The notes under the pieces were generated by a model. It searched no databases. It saw only the letters and a program-made list of their open reading frames with translations, and was not told the DNA's origin. From Mucilaginibacter boryungensis (GTDB lineage: Bacteria; Bacteroidota; Bacteroidia; Sphingobacteriales; Sphingobacteriaceae), in the NCBI RefSeq assembly GCF_015221995.1, contig NZ_JADFFM010000002.1, forward strand, positions 62,001-126,000: a stretch of DNA of 64,000 bases, read 5' to 3'. Made by a program: the position numbers and the translations under genes. Positions within the stretch are counted from its first letter, which is position 1. Every line of letters starts with the position of its first letter. Of the stretch, positions 38,666 through 46,488 are shown one piece after another.

Positions 38666-39820
38666 ATGTCTGAACTACAACGCCTTTTAGCCGCTTATGA
38701 TACCGAACGCCGGTTGGTCAACCCCTGCGCGCTGGCCACGGTGGTTGAGGTGAATGGTTCGGCTTATCGTCGCCCCGGGGCACGTATGCTGGTGACCAAT
38801 GAAGGTCAGCTAACCGGCACCGTTAGCGGCGGTTGTTTGGAAGGCGATGCCCGCCGCCGGGCGCAACAGGTGATACTGCGTGGCAAACCCGAAATTATCG
38901 TTTACGATAGCACCGACATTGAAGATGACTTGGAAAATGGTGCGCAATTAGGCTGCCAGGGCGAGGTCTCTATTTTGATGGAACCAATTAACTTCAATGA
39001 TGCTTATAATCCTTTAGAATTATTGCGGGAAACCTTTCAACTGCAACAGGCATCGGTACTGGCCACTGTTTTAAAAAGCACCAGCACAACTATAGCAGCG
39101 CCTGCTGAACGGGTTTTGTTGTTAAAAGATGGCTCAGTTAAACCGGGGCAAATGAATCCTGACTTTGTAAAGCAGCAAGTGCTGCCAGATATGCACGAGA
39201 TACTTGCAGTATGTAGTTCTGTTGTTCATGATTATGAATATGCGGGTCAAAGCATCCGCCTGTTTTTGGAACTGATAAAACCCGCTCCCATACTCACTAT
39301 TTATGGCGCAGGGAACGATGCACAACCCTTATGCCGCATGGCTAAAAGCTTAGGCTGGCGAATAATGATAATGGACGGCAGGCCACTATTAGCAACCAGC
39401 ACCCGTTTCCCTGAAGCGGAAAAGGTGACTGTGGCACGCGTGGGGGAAATGGACAAGTTTGTAAACACCCAAGGCTTTGCTGTACTGATGAGTCATAATT
39501 ATTACTACGACCTGGCCGCGCTGGAAGCCCTATCGCAACAGCAAAAAATAGCCTATATTGGCATACTTGGCCCGCGCAAAAAAACTGACCGTATGCTGAA
39601 TGAACTGGAGCAAAAAGGCATTGACACTGCTACGTTGAACAACCGCATACACAGCCCTATTGGTCTGGATATTGGCGGCGAGAACCCTGAAGAAATAGCG
39701 CTATCCATCATGGCTGAATTACAGGCGGTCCGCAATGGCTTTAAAGGCGGCTTCCTGCGCGATGTTGACGCACCTATACATAACCGCAACCCTATTATTA
39801 ACATATTGAGTAATGGATAA
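38666..39820 (+). CDS. XdhC/CoxI family protein
   Basis: The 384-residue protein has the XdhC N-terminal domain (CALATVVEVNGSAYRRPGARM, GTVSGGCLEGDARRRAQQ) and a Rossmann C-terminal domain (LTIYGAGNDAQPLCRMAKSLGW, YIGILGPRKKTDRMLNEL). XdhC-type proteins insert the molybdenum cofactor into xanthine dehydrogenase-like enzymes. The next gene, a MobA-like nucleotidyltransferase, starts eight bases before its end. No molybdoenzyme subunit gene is in the window. Confidence 0.9.
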   Translation: MSELQRLLAAYDTERRLVNPCALATVVEVNGSAYRRPGARMLVTNEGQLTGTVSGGCLEGDARRRAQQVILRGKPEIIVYDSTDIEDDLENGAQLGCQGEVSILMEPINFNDAYNPLELLRETFQLQQASVLATVLKSTSTTIAAPAERVLLLKDGSVKPGQMNPDFVKQQVLPDMHEILAVCSSVVHDYEYAGQSIRLFLELIKPAPILTIYGAGNDAQPLCRMAKSLGWRIMIMDGRPLLATSTRFPEAEKVTVARVGEMDKFVNTQGFAVLMSHNYYYDLAALEALSQQQKIAYIGILGPRKKTDRMLNELEQKGIDTATLNNRIHSPIGLDIGGENPEEIALSIMAELQAVRNGFKGGFLRDVDAPIHNRNPIINILSNG

Positions 39821-40403
39821 TATTGGTATCATTATTTTGGCTGCAGGCAGTTCAAGCCGTATGGGGCAGCCTAAGCAATTATTAAAATATAAAGATACGT
39901 CGCTGCTGCGCCACGCGGTGGAAACCGCGCAGGCATCGCGCTGCAAGGGGCCACTGCTGGTAGTTACCGGCGCCCTCCACGATGAATTGTTTAAAGAGTG
40001 TGCCGGTCTTAACATAGCGGTGGCGCATAATACTAACTGGCAGCAAGGCATGGCAACTTCCATTCATACAGGATTGCGGGCCTTAACGCGCACAAATCCG
40101 GCCACCACCGGCGCGTTAATTATGCTGTGCGACCAGCCCCTTATCACTACCGAGCACCTGAACAACCTGCTGGATATGTTTTTACACCACCGCAGCCAGG
40201 TAATTGTGGCTACGGCTTTTGCCAATGTGGTGGGCTCGCCCTGTATATTTAGTCGCGAAGTGTTTGAAACGCTTTACCAGTTGAAGGGTGATAAAGGCGC
40301 GCGGCAAATATTCGATGATCCACCACAGCGCCTGGTAACTGTACCGTTTAAACCGGCTGCTATTGATGTGGATACGATGGAGGATTACGAGAGTTTGTTT
40401 TAG
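39813..40403 (+). CDS. MobA/MocA-like molybdenum cofactor nucleotidyltransferase
   Basis: A 196-residue NTP-transferase: IIILAAGSSSRMGQPKQLL is the nucleotide-binding start and LIMLCDQPLITTEHL the metal-binding block, with FANVVGSPCIFSREVF after it. It is likely to attach CMP (or GMP) to molybdopterin. It overlaps XdhC, so the two act together in maturing a molybdenum hydroxylase that must be encoded elsewhere. Confidence 0.88.
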   Translation: MDNIGIIILAAGSSSRMGQPKQLLKYKDTSLLRHAVETAQASRCKGPLLVVTGALHDELFKECAGLNIAVAHNTNWQQGMATSIHTGLRALTRTNPATTGALIMLCDQPLITTEHLNNLLDMFLHHRSQVIVATAFANVVGSPCIFSREVFETLYQLKGDKGARQIFDDPPQRLVTVPFKPAAIDVDTMEDYESLF

Positions 40404-40430
40404 GAGAGTTCGGAAGTTTTTTCCATCAAT

Positions 40431-40513
40431 GTCATTTCGAACGAGGTACGAGGAGAAATCTTATGCATGCAGCCGGCTGTGCGTATAAGATTTCTCCCTA
40501 CGGTCGAAATGAC
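40431..40513. repeat. GTCAT...ATGAC intergenic palindrome (copy 2)
   Basis: GTCATTTCGA and TCGAAATGAC form the outer arms, with GAGAAATCTTAT facing ATAAGATTTCTC inside. It lies between convergent genes and could also terminate transcription. Confidence 0.75.
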
Positions 40514-40538
40514 ATTTCTTAAGCTTGTTATCTGCACA

Positions 40539-41318
40539 TTACTTCTTCACCTGTTTTAGCAGCCATTGGGTTACATCAACAATAGCTTTATCATTATCAT
40601 AACCTGCCGGCAGGTGGCCGTTGGTATATTCGTTATACAGCCATGGGTCGGCTACAGCGAAGACGGTGCCTTTGCCATATTTGGCTGTCGCGATAACTAC
40701 CGCGTCGCCATTTTTTAATAATGGTTTTGCGGGCCCAGTTAATGCGATGCCACAGATGTCTTTCATGTATATCTTTTTAGCTGTCGGGAACAGCGGGTTA
40801 CCTTCAACCATCATAGTACCGCTTTCAATTTTGTTGCCCAGCACGTGGTTATTCAAATCATCGGTAAAGTGCATGCCGAATTTGGCCGCCAGGGTATTAA
40901 AGTGCGGTAATTCCACATTGGCGCTATCGTTAGCCATCATTACTAATACGCCGCCTGCTTTCACAAATTTTTCAATCTGTTCAACATCTTTGGGCATAAT
41001 ATAGTTAGGGTTCGGGCTTTCTTTTTTAGTATCGGGGTCTACAATAATATAAATATCCGTTCCTTTCAAATTATCAACCGTAGGCGCGGCATCCAGCGAC
41101 TTTATTTTGGCCCCAGCCGCCACAAAAGCGTCACCCCAATTAGAATAGCCGTTCAGGTCTTTCTCTTCCCATAGGTAATGGAAGCGTTCTACAGCGCCTT
41201 CTTTGGTTTTGTGCACCTCGTGATTGAAGTAATAATCAAGCGTAACAGTTTGCGCTTTTAGCATAAAAGGCACTGCCGATATAGCTACTAATGCGGTTAG
41301 TTTAAACAGGTTTTTCAT
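40539..41318 (-). CDS. Exported DUF4350-like protein
   Basis: The signal peptide (MKNLFKLTALVAISAVPFML ending KAQ) precedes a 240-residue domain with LKGTDIYIIVDPDTKKESPN, GGVLVMMANDSANVELPHFN and GKGTVFAVADPWLYNEYTNG, the pattern of DUF4350/ThuA-like amidotransferase folds. In Bacteroidota these proteins often accompany pectin or uronate catabolism, matching the kduI and SDR genes upstream. The catalytic role is unknown. Confidence 0.8.
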   Translation of the reverse strand: MKNLFKLTALVAISAVPFMLKAQTVTLDYYFNHEVHKTKEGAVERFHYLWEEKDLNGYSNWGDAFVAAGAKIKSLDAAPTVDNLKGTDIYIIVDPDTKKESPNPNYIMPKDVEQIEKFVKAGGVLVMMANDSANVELPHFNTLAAKFGMHFTDDLNNHVLGNKIESGTMMVEGNPLFPTAKKIYMKDICGIALTGPAKPLLKNGDAVVIATAKYGKGTVFAVADPWLYNEYTNGHLPAGYDNDKAIVDVTQWLLKQVKK

Positions 41319-41335
41319 TTGGTTATATTGGTTTA

Positions 41336-41427
41336 GCCCCCTCTAAATCTCCCCCTAGAGGGGGAGACTATTGAAGGTTGGATTTTATTTTTAGTCCTCC
41401 CCTTCAGGGGAGGGTTGGGTGGGGCCT
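41336..41427. repeat. Intergenic repeat, family C copy 2
   Basis: TAGCCCCCTCTAAATCTCCC, then GAGGGGGAGACT, and CTCCCCTTCAGGGGAGGG ending GGGTGGGGCCTAA. The order and text match 17255-17358. It separates the SDR and DUF4350 genes. Confidence 0.75.
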
Positions 41428-42241
41428 AAACTCCCCCGAAAATAGAGAAGCCGCCATCCACACACACCATCGATCCTGTTACAAAGGCCGATGCATCGCT
41501 CAGTAACCATACCAGCGCGCCAATTAACTCTTCAGGCTTGCCGAAACGCTTGAATGGGGTTTGCCTGATCACAGACTCGGCACGTGGCGAATAACTGCCA
41601 TCGGGTTTCAGGTGCATGTTACGGTTTTGCTCGGTTAGGAAAAAGCCAGGCGCCAGCGCGTTCATACGGATGGCATCGCCATACCGGTTAGCCAGTTCAA
41701 CAGCAAACCACTGGTTATAGCAATCAACCCCGGCTTTACCCATATTGTAACCCAATACCTTAGTAATAGCACGTTTGGAATTCATAGATGAAATATTCAC
41801 AATGCTGCCGTTGCCGGTACGGGCAATCAGCTCACCAAAAACCTGCGTAGGGATAATGGTACCCCAAAGGTTAAGTTCGGCTACGCGTTTCATCCCATCA
41901 AGGTTCATGTTAAATATATCCTCGTCGGGCTGTATCGCACCTTCGGGCATATTACCACCAGCGCCATTCACCAAACCATCCAGCCGGCCAAATTCGGCCC
42001 AAACTTTTTCTTTAGCGGCCATCAATTCGTCCTTATTCAGCACATCGGCAACTAAGGCGATAGCCCTGCCGCCATTCTTATTGATCTCGGCCGCGCGTTG
42101 CTCAGCAATCTCAGCATTACGGCCTAGTATGCCTACAGCGCCACCGGCCGCCACAATACCATCAATAAACGATTTGCCTAAAATGCCGGTACCGCCGGTC
42201 ACTACAATTACCTTACCGGCTAATGAGAAGTTATTTTCCAC
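41426..42241 (-). CDS. SDR family oxidoreductase, probably uronate pathway
   Basis: A 271-residue short-chain dehydrogenase: VIVVTGGTGILGKSFIDGI is the cofactor site, NISSMNSKRAITKVLGYNMGKAG holds the Ser-Tyr-Lys catalytic triad, and RMNALAPGFFLTEQNRN follows. Its position beside kduI suggests D-mannonate/fructuronate oxidoreductase or a KduD-like role in breaking down galacturonate or unsaturated uronates; sequence alone does not decide. It is 30 bases downstream of kduI. Confidence 0.85.
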   Translation of the reverse strand: MENNFSLAGKVIVVTGGTGILGKSFIDGIVAAGGAVGILGRNAEIAEQRAAEINKNGGRAIALVADVLNKDELMAAKEKVWAEFGRLDGLVNGAGGNMPEGAIQPDEDIFNMNLDGMKRVAELNLWGTIIPTQVFGELIARTGNGSIVNISSMNSKRAITKVLGYNMGKAGVDCYNQWFAVELANRYGDAIRMNALAPGFFLTEQNRNMHLKPDGSYSPRAESVIRQTPFKRFGKPEELIGALVWLLSDASAFVTGSMVCVDGGFSIFGGV

Positions 42242-42271
42242 TATGTCTGTTGTCTTTTGGTTGATGTTTAA

Positions 42272-43102
42272 TTATCGCAAGTCAGGTATCGCAATCGGAT
42301 CCATATCAGTGTAATCCTGGTTCTCACCACACATACCCCAAATAAATTTATAATTGCTGGTAGCGCTGCCGCTGTGGATGCTCCACGGTGGTGATACTAC
42401 CGCCTCGTGATTGTTCATCATAATGTGGCGGGTTTCGTCGCCTTCGCCCATATAGTGCACTACTTTATTGCCCTGCGGTACGTCGAAATAGAAGTAAGCT
42501 TCCATGCGCCTGTCGTGCACGTGGGCCGGCATGGTGTTCCAAACGCTGCCTGGTTCTAAAATAGTTAAGCCCATTACCAGTTGACAGCTGCGTATACCTT
42601 CTAAAAATATATATTTATTAATGGTACGCTTATTAGCCGTTTCTGCTGAGCCCGCGTTTACTTTAACTGCGTCCTCGTTGGTCATTAGCGCGGTTGGATA
42701 GGTCATGTGCGCCGGTGATGACAGGATAAAGAATACCGCAGGTGCGTCAGCGCTTTTGCTGGCAAATTTCACATCCTTAGTACCTTTACCAATATACAAG
42801 CAGTCCAGCTTGTTAACATTGTAGCTGGTGCCATCGGCGGTAACTGTACCATCGCCGCCCACGTTGATAATGCCTATCTCGCGGCGCTCTAAAAAGTACT
42901 CGGCACGTAGGTTAGGATAATTACCCAGGCTAAGTTCGGTACCCATCGGCATGGCGCCGCCTACTATCATCCTGTCGTAATGGGTGTAAACCAGGTTAAT
43001 TTTTCCCGGATCGACAATGCCATCCAGCAAAAAACGCTCGCGGATCTTGGCAGTTTGGTACGATTTAAAATCTTCGGGATGTACAGCTTGTATTACTTTC
43101 AA
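42272..43102 (-). CDS. kduI: 5-dehydro-4-deoxy-D-glucuronate isomerase
   Basis: The 276-residue product matches KduI: VIQAVHPEDFKSYQT near the start, GKINLVYTHYDRMIVGGAMP, a cupin core with VWNTMPAHVHDRRMEAYFYFD (metal-binding His and Glu) and SPPWSIHSGSATSNY. It isomerises the unsaturated sugar released by pectin lyases and unsaturated glucuronyl hydrolases. No ATG fits the family start; the TTG at 43102 gives the expected length, while an open frame reaching 43243 would add 47 unlikely residues. Confidence 0.92.
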   Translation of the reverse strand: MKVIQAVHPEDFKSYQTAKIRERFLLDGIVDPGKINLVYTHYDRMIVGGAMPMGTELSLGNYPNLRAEYFLERREIGIINVGGDGTVTADGTSYNVNKLDCLYIGKGTKDVKFASKSADAPAVFFILSSPAHMTYPTALMTNEDAVKVNAGSAETANKRTINKYIFLEGIRSCQLVMGLTILEPGSVWNTMPAHVHDRRMEAYFYFDVPQGNKVVHYMGEGDETRHIMMNNHEAVVSPPWSIHSGSATSNYKFIWGMCGENQDYTDMDPIAIPDLR

Positions 43103-43243
43103 AATATTAAATTTTAGGTATATGAAACGACTGTTGTGTAGATAATGCAAGTGTACAACCTTAAGCCTAAAATTCCAAACCGCAGCATCCTGCCGTACTG
43201 CTTTTAGCAACATATGACCTGCAAAAACGGCTTTAACGTGCAT

Positions 43244-43265
43244 AAAAAAGCCCCGTTGCCGGGGC
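43244..43265 (-). terminator. Intrinsic terminator after the small membrane protein gene
   Basis: Read on the - strand: GCCCCGGCAACGGGGC followed by six T. It lies between the gene at 43314-43499 and kduI, so it ends the former. Confidence 0.75.
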
Positions 43266-43313
43266 CGATGTAAGAATGACTTACATATACGTTAATCGAG
43301 CTGAATTTATAAT

Positions 43314-43499
43314 TTATCTTTTCACCTTGTTCTCGGCTACTTCTTCAAGGTATCCGTTACTATTTATAGCATAGCTGGCCTCGGTAGTATCTGTATCAAT
43401 TTTATAAACAACAGGTTTATCGTGTTTTTGGGTGGTCTTTCTTGCTAAAGGGAGGGCGATAAGGCATAACATTGAAATGGTATTAACTATAGTTATCAT
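43314..43499 (-). CDS. Small membrane-associated protein, hypothetical
   Basis: A 61-residue protein with one N-terminal hydrophobic segment (IVNTISMLCLIALPLA) and a charged, polar tail (YKIDTDTTEASYAINSNGYLEE). A strong terminator follows it, which supports a transcribed gene. Function unknown; a spurious frame cannot be excluded. Confidence 0.5.
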   Translation of the reverse strand: MITIVNTISMLCLIALPLARKTTQKHDKPVVYKIDTDTTEASYAINSNGYLEEVAENKVKR

Positions 43500-43725
43500 A
43501 GCTGCTTATTGTTATTGTTGTAAATTAATTAGTGCACAAATATACTTAATATATTATGCATGCATAATATATCCATACTAAAATAGTGCCATAAATTCAC
43601 TTTTGCGAAAAAAGACAAGTTAAGCTTAGTGTATTAATATTTTAAAAAAATGGCACGGATAACCCTTTCCATTTTGATAAGGTTTTTTGTTAAAATGGGG
43701 TGCCCCTTGTTTGTAAGGATATAAG

Positions 43726-43745
43726 AAAAGCCCCGTTACCGGGGC
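43726..43745 (-). terminator. Intrinsic terminator downstream of the cysteine-free redoxin gene
   Basis: On the - strand GCCCCGGTAACGGGGC is followed by TTTTCTTAT. Apart from one base it equals the hairpin at 43244, so both may come from a mobile terminator or repeat. Confidence 0.65.
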
Positions 43746-43821
43746 CTAACCAAACAAACAATTCATAAACCTAAGTTGAGAAGCATTGAAAGAATTGCTA
43801 TGTTTTTATTTTAAGCGGCCA

Positions 43822-43929
43822 TGTGCGATTCCCTCCCATGGGGAGGGTGCAGGGAGGGGTTTTGTAAAGTCACGAAACCCCTCCCTACCACCGCACATCC
43901 TAACTCCCCCTCCCCATGGGAGGGAATTT
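43822..43929. repeat. Intergenic repeat, family B copy 2
   Basis: TGTGCGATTCCCTCCCA, GGGAGGGGTTTTG, AAACCCCTCCCTACC and CCCTCCCCATGGGAGGG in the same order as at 11704-11812. Confidence 0.75.
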
Positions 43930-43986
43930 GTGAATTCTGCCTATTTATAGGCTATACTCCCTGGAAAGAGTTAGGTGAGGCCCTCC

Positions 43987-44631
43987 TTATGCCGACCTTT
44001 TCAAATTCCCCGCTAAGCTGGCGTTATATACTGCCGAGATAACATCACGATTTGATAATGCAGTTTCAAACTCTGCATGACTGTAAACCACCTGGCGCGC
44101 TGCATCCAATACATAAGTGGCCGGTAGCGGCACATTAATATCAATACCCGAAAACCTATTCCATACCGGGTCTGCATCGCTGTATATCCGCAGGGTTTGG
44201 GCAATTTCATGCGCCGCATCGAAATAGAAATTAAGCGACAGGTTGTTTTCCCAAACCAGTTTTTCAAGGCTATCCTGCTTTTCTGCAGTGATAATGAGCA
44301 AGTTGCCGCCATTTGCCTTAATTTCCGCCTGGATAGCATTCAACTGCTTTAATTGATCTAAACCATGCTGCTGCCACTGTGGCGAATAAAAACTTATTAC
44401 CAGCGGCTTGCTCAGCAATTGCTTTAAAAGGATGGCGCCGTGTGTTTCGGCACCATTAAAAAAGTGCTGCCAGCGGGTATAGGTATTTTGCAAAGTAAAA
44501 TTGGGCAGGTAATTCCCGGTGCGTACCGGCTTCAGGGGCTTATATGGCTTAAACGCAATATCGGCCTCGGGCACAATTTCTGAAAGGTCGAAAAATGGGT
44601 ATTTACTGGTGTTAATGGTGGTAGTTAACAT
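43987..44631 (-). CDS. Peroxiredoxin-like (AhpC/TSA) protein with no cysteines
   Basis: A 214-residue cytoplasmic protein with the redoxin fold: NYLPNFTLQNTYTRW at the family's DF.L position, LVISFYSPQWQQHGLDQLKQLN where relatives have FYRG.WCPYC, and LPATYVLDAARQVVYSHAEF near the end. The whole protein has no cysteine, so it cannot be a thiol peroxidase; it may be a regulatory or structural relative. The ATG at 44631 is chosen; a longer frame adds a hydrophobic stretch (LLGCTFALVIAERL) that does not fit. Confidence 0.8.
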   Translation of the reverse strand: MLTTTINTSKYPFFDLSEIVPEADIAFKPYKPLKPVRTGNYLPNFTLQNTYTRWQHFFNGAETHGAILLKQLLSKPLVISFYSPQWQQHGLDQLKQLNAIQAEIKANGGNLLIITAEKQDSLEKLVWENNLSLNFYFDAAHEIAQTLRIYSDADPVWNRFSGIDINVPLPATYVLDAARQVVYSHAEFETALSNRDVISAVYNASLAGNLKRSA

Positions 44632-44808
44632 GATAATATATTTTATTGAATAAACAGATAGCCTTTCGGCAATAACTAAAGCGAAGGTGCAGCCTAACAA
44701 CAACAGTGGTCCAACCCGTAAATAATTCCGTAATATTTCATGTTTTGATATTTCATAACAAAAGCATTTAAATAGACGACAATTTTAGTAGTCTTTTTTG
44801 ATAAATTT

Positions 44809-45255
44809 TTATTTACTTGTTTTTTTAATCAGTAATAAGCCTAAAGTGTACACATAACAACCCACGCATAACCCACCGAAGGCTTCCAGGCATGCAAATA
44901 CAATAAGTACCACAGTTAGTATTTGCGCCGCGAAATTTTGTTGTGATGCCAGCAATATTAATATGCCCGCCGTAAACACAAACCCAACGCCCACAGCAAA
45001 TCGTTTAGGGGCACGGTCAACCGGTTTATGCTTAATTTTCAGTTGTTTGATCACTGCGTCGCTTAAAAACCCTATCGGACTGTAGTTCCCCCAACTGGTG
45101 GCGCGCAATAAAAAATCAACGGCCAGTATAGCAATTATCACCCAGGCGTTGGTCAGCAAAAAAGTTACCCCCAGGGCCAGCACAAAAAAGGCATTAACAC
45201 GGGCCTTATTTTCGTTAATGGTTACAAAATCTACCGGGCATTGCAGGTTGCTCAT
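44809..45255 (-). CDS. DUF4395 family membrane protein
   Basis: A 148-residue inner-membrane protein with about four helices (AFFVLALGVTFLLTNAWVII, FAVGVGFVFTAGILILLASQ and others). It starts with NLQCPVDFVTINENKARVNA, the DUF4395 mark, and has a second cysteine pair in GLCVGCYVYTLGLLL. Members often occur with thioredoxin-like proteins, so a thiol relay role across the membrane is possible. A tRNA-like gene ends 33 bases upstream in the same direction. Confidence 0.85.
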   Translation of the reverse strand: MSNLQCPVDFVTINENKARVNAFFVLALGVTFLLTNAWVIIAILAVDFLLRATSWGNYSPIGFLSDAVIKQLKIKHKPVDRAPKRFAVGVGFVFTAGILILLASQQNFAAQILTVVLIVFACLEAFGGLCVGCYVYTLGLLLIKKTSK

Positions 45256-45287
45256 CAGCTTACTTAATTTATTAATTTAAAACAGAG

Positions 45288-45358
45288 AGATCAGAGATGG
45301 AGTTGAACCACCGTTAAAGGCCTTGCTAACCTCCGCCTATCCACTCGGCCATCTGATC
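45288..45358 (-). tRNA. tRNA-Cys(GCA)-like gene with unusual anticodon loop
   Basis: On the - strand a 71-base cloverleaf can be drawn. The acceptor arms GATCAGA and TCTGATC pair perfectly, the D arm reads GGCCGAGTGGATAGGC, and the T arm GGTGG-TTCAACT-CCATC pairs with one G-T. The middle part aligns without gaps with bacterial tRNA-Cys, with loop TAGCAAG. The anticodon would be GCA, but the normally invariant T33 is A and the anticodon stem has two G-T pairs. No CCA is encoded. It may be a divergent or decayed tRNA, or a tRNA-like leader of the DUF4395 gene. Confidence 0.55.
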
Positions 45359-45376
45359 GTTTTATTCATCTCCCCC

Positions 45377-45409
45377 CAGCCGCTCCGCTATATATCAGCG
45401 GAGACGGCT
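45377..45409. repeat. Hairpin between peroxiredoxin gene and tRNA-like gene
   Basis: AGCCG-CTCCGCT on one side and AGCGGAG-A-CGGCT on the other, around ATATATC, give a 12-pair stem with one bulged base. Confidence 0.55.
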
Positions 45410-45412
45410 TCA

Positions 45413-45514
45413 TAAAACCTTGCACAGTTTTACTTTACTAAAGGAGATACGTATATTTTTTGCCCTCCAGACCCCTAAAGGAGGAGTGTTAAAACCTTGC
45501 ACAGTTTTACTTTA
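45413..45514. repeat. Pair of 25-base direct repeats
   Basis: TAAAACCTTGCACAGTTTTA followed by CTTTA is present at 45413-45437 and exactly again at 45490-45514. A family C-like fragment (CCCTTTAGGGGCTCGGGGGG) follows at about 45522-45541. Confidence 0.8.
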
Positions 45515-45549
45515 AACCCTGCCCTTTAGGGGCTCGGGGGGCTTGTGTA

Positions 45550-46185
45550 TTATTTATTTGGCTGCGGCGTTGTCCTTAAATAAGGTTTTATTACTTTATG
45601 CCCTTTAGGGAACTTAGCCGGTATATCTTCGGTTTTAATAGACGGCAATACCACTACATCTTCGCCATCTTTCCAGTCGGCCGGGGTGGCTACGCTATGG
45701 TAAGCTGTCAGTTGCAGCGAATCAATCACTCTTAATATCTCGTTGAAATTACGACCGGTTGATGCCGGGTAAGTGATGATCAGTTTGATCTTTTTATCCG
45801 GGCCTATAATGAACAGCGACCTTACCGTAGCGTTCAGCGACGCGTTAGGGTGGATCATGTCATATGCTTCGGCTATTTTGCGGTCTTCGTCGGCAATGAT
45901 GGGGAAAGTTACCTCAACGTCTTGCGTTTCGTTGATATCCTTTATCCATCCCTGGTGCGATTCTGCCGAGTCTACACTCAGCGCCGCCACTTTTACATTG
46001 CGTTTGGCAAATTCTTCTTTCAGGGCTGCGGTACGGCCCAGTTCGGTGGTGCAAACCGGCGTATAATCGGCCGGGTGACTGAATAGTACACCCCAGCTAT
46101 CGCCTAAAAATTCGTAAAAATCAATTTCGCCCTGGCTGGTTTTGGCTTTAAAGTTTGGCGCGTCGTCGCCTAATCGTAAACTCAT
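45550..46185 (-). CDS. 1-Cys peroxiredoxin (Prx6 type)
   Basis: A 211-residue cytoplasmic peroxidase: LRLGDDAPNFKAKTSQGEI at the start, LFSHPADYTPVCTTELGRTA with the peroxidatic cysteine in the PVCTTE motif of the Prx6 group, then ADEDRKIAEAYDMIHP and RSLFIIGPDKKIKLIITYPA. There is no second conserved cysteine, so it uses an external reductant. It is preceded by a SAM-I riboswitch with its own promoter, which is unusual for a peroxidase gene. Confidence 0.92.
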   Translation of the reverse strand: MSLRLGDDAPNFKAKTSQGEIDFYEFLGDSWGVLFSHPADYTPVCTTELGRTAALKEEFAKRNVKVAALSVDSAESHQGWIKDINETQDVEVTFPIIADEDRKIAEAYDMIHPNASLNATVRSLFIIGPDKKIKLIITYPASTGRNFNEILRVIDSLQLTAYHSVATPADWKDGEDVVVLPSIKTEDIPAKFPKGHKVIKPYLRTTPQPNK

Positions 46186-46348
46186 GGTCTCAGTTTTTTA
46201 ATGTTAGATGTATTTTGTTAGTTAAAGCAAATTACCGGAATAATTAACTTTAAACCCAATACGAAAAATTTAATACTTAATGTTGCTTATCTGCAAAAGC
46301 TGAAAAGAGAGGGAACCGTAAATACGGTGTGGAATTTTTGTTCACTCG

Positions 46349-46465
46349 CTTATCTTTCCCTGTTTGGTTACAGAGCAGGAATTAGCACCTTATTAAGTCG
46401 CATATACGCGGTCTCACAGGTTGCTAAGACGTCTTCGGGCCTTTCCCTCAGTCTTTCTGGATAAG
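46349..46465 (-). ncRNA. SAM-I riboswitch (S-box) upstream of the 1-Cys peroxiredoxin
   Basis: Read on the - strand: CTTATCCAGAAAGACTGAGG, GGGAAAGGCCCGAAGACGTC, TTAGCAACCTGT, then AAGGTGCTAATTCCTGC and finally GATAAG. These are the S-box consensus blocks: the P1 pair CTTATC/GATAAG, the GAGGGA kink-turn side, GGCCC..GA for P2, GCAACC, and AAGGTGCTAATTCC of P3/P4. About 165 bases separate it from the peroxiredoxin ATG, with no other gene in between. A small hairpin ACCGTA/TACGGT at 46315-46328 followed by T-rich sequence may be part of the expression platform. Confidence 0.93.
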
Positions 46466-46488
46466 TAAATAAAGAACGATTACGGCAA

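Larger units (their letters stand above)
43500..43986. other. Intergenic region with terminator and repeat
   Basis: No gene of confidence is found. The space holds an ATGCATGCATAATATAT palindromic segment near 43557, a second - strand terminator at 43726, and repeat family B at 43822-43929. An open frame at 43821-44042 is made of repeat sequence and is rejected. Confidence 0.6.

Noticed and set aside
43821..44042. 73-codon frame on the + strand
   Set aside because: Made mostly of intergenic repeat family B and running into the redoxin gene on the other strand.
45288..45358. Serine or leucine tRNA on the basis of the GGCCGAGTGG D arm
   Set aside because: The length is about 71 bases with no long variable arm, and the gap-free alignment is to tRNA-Cys.
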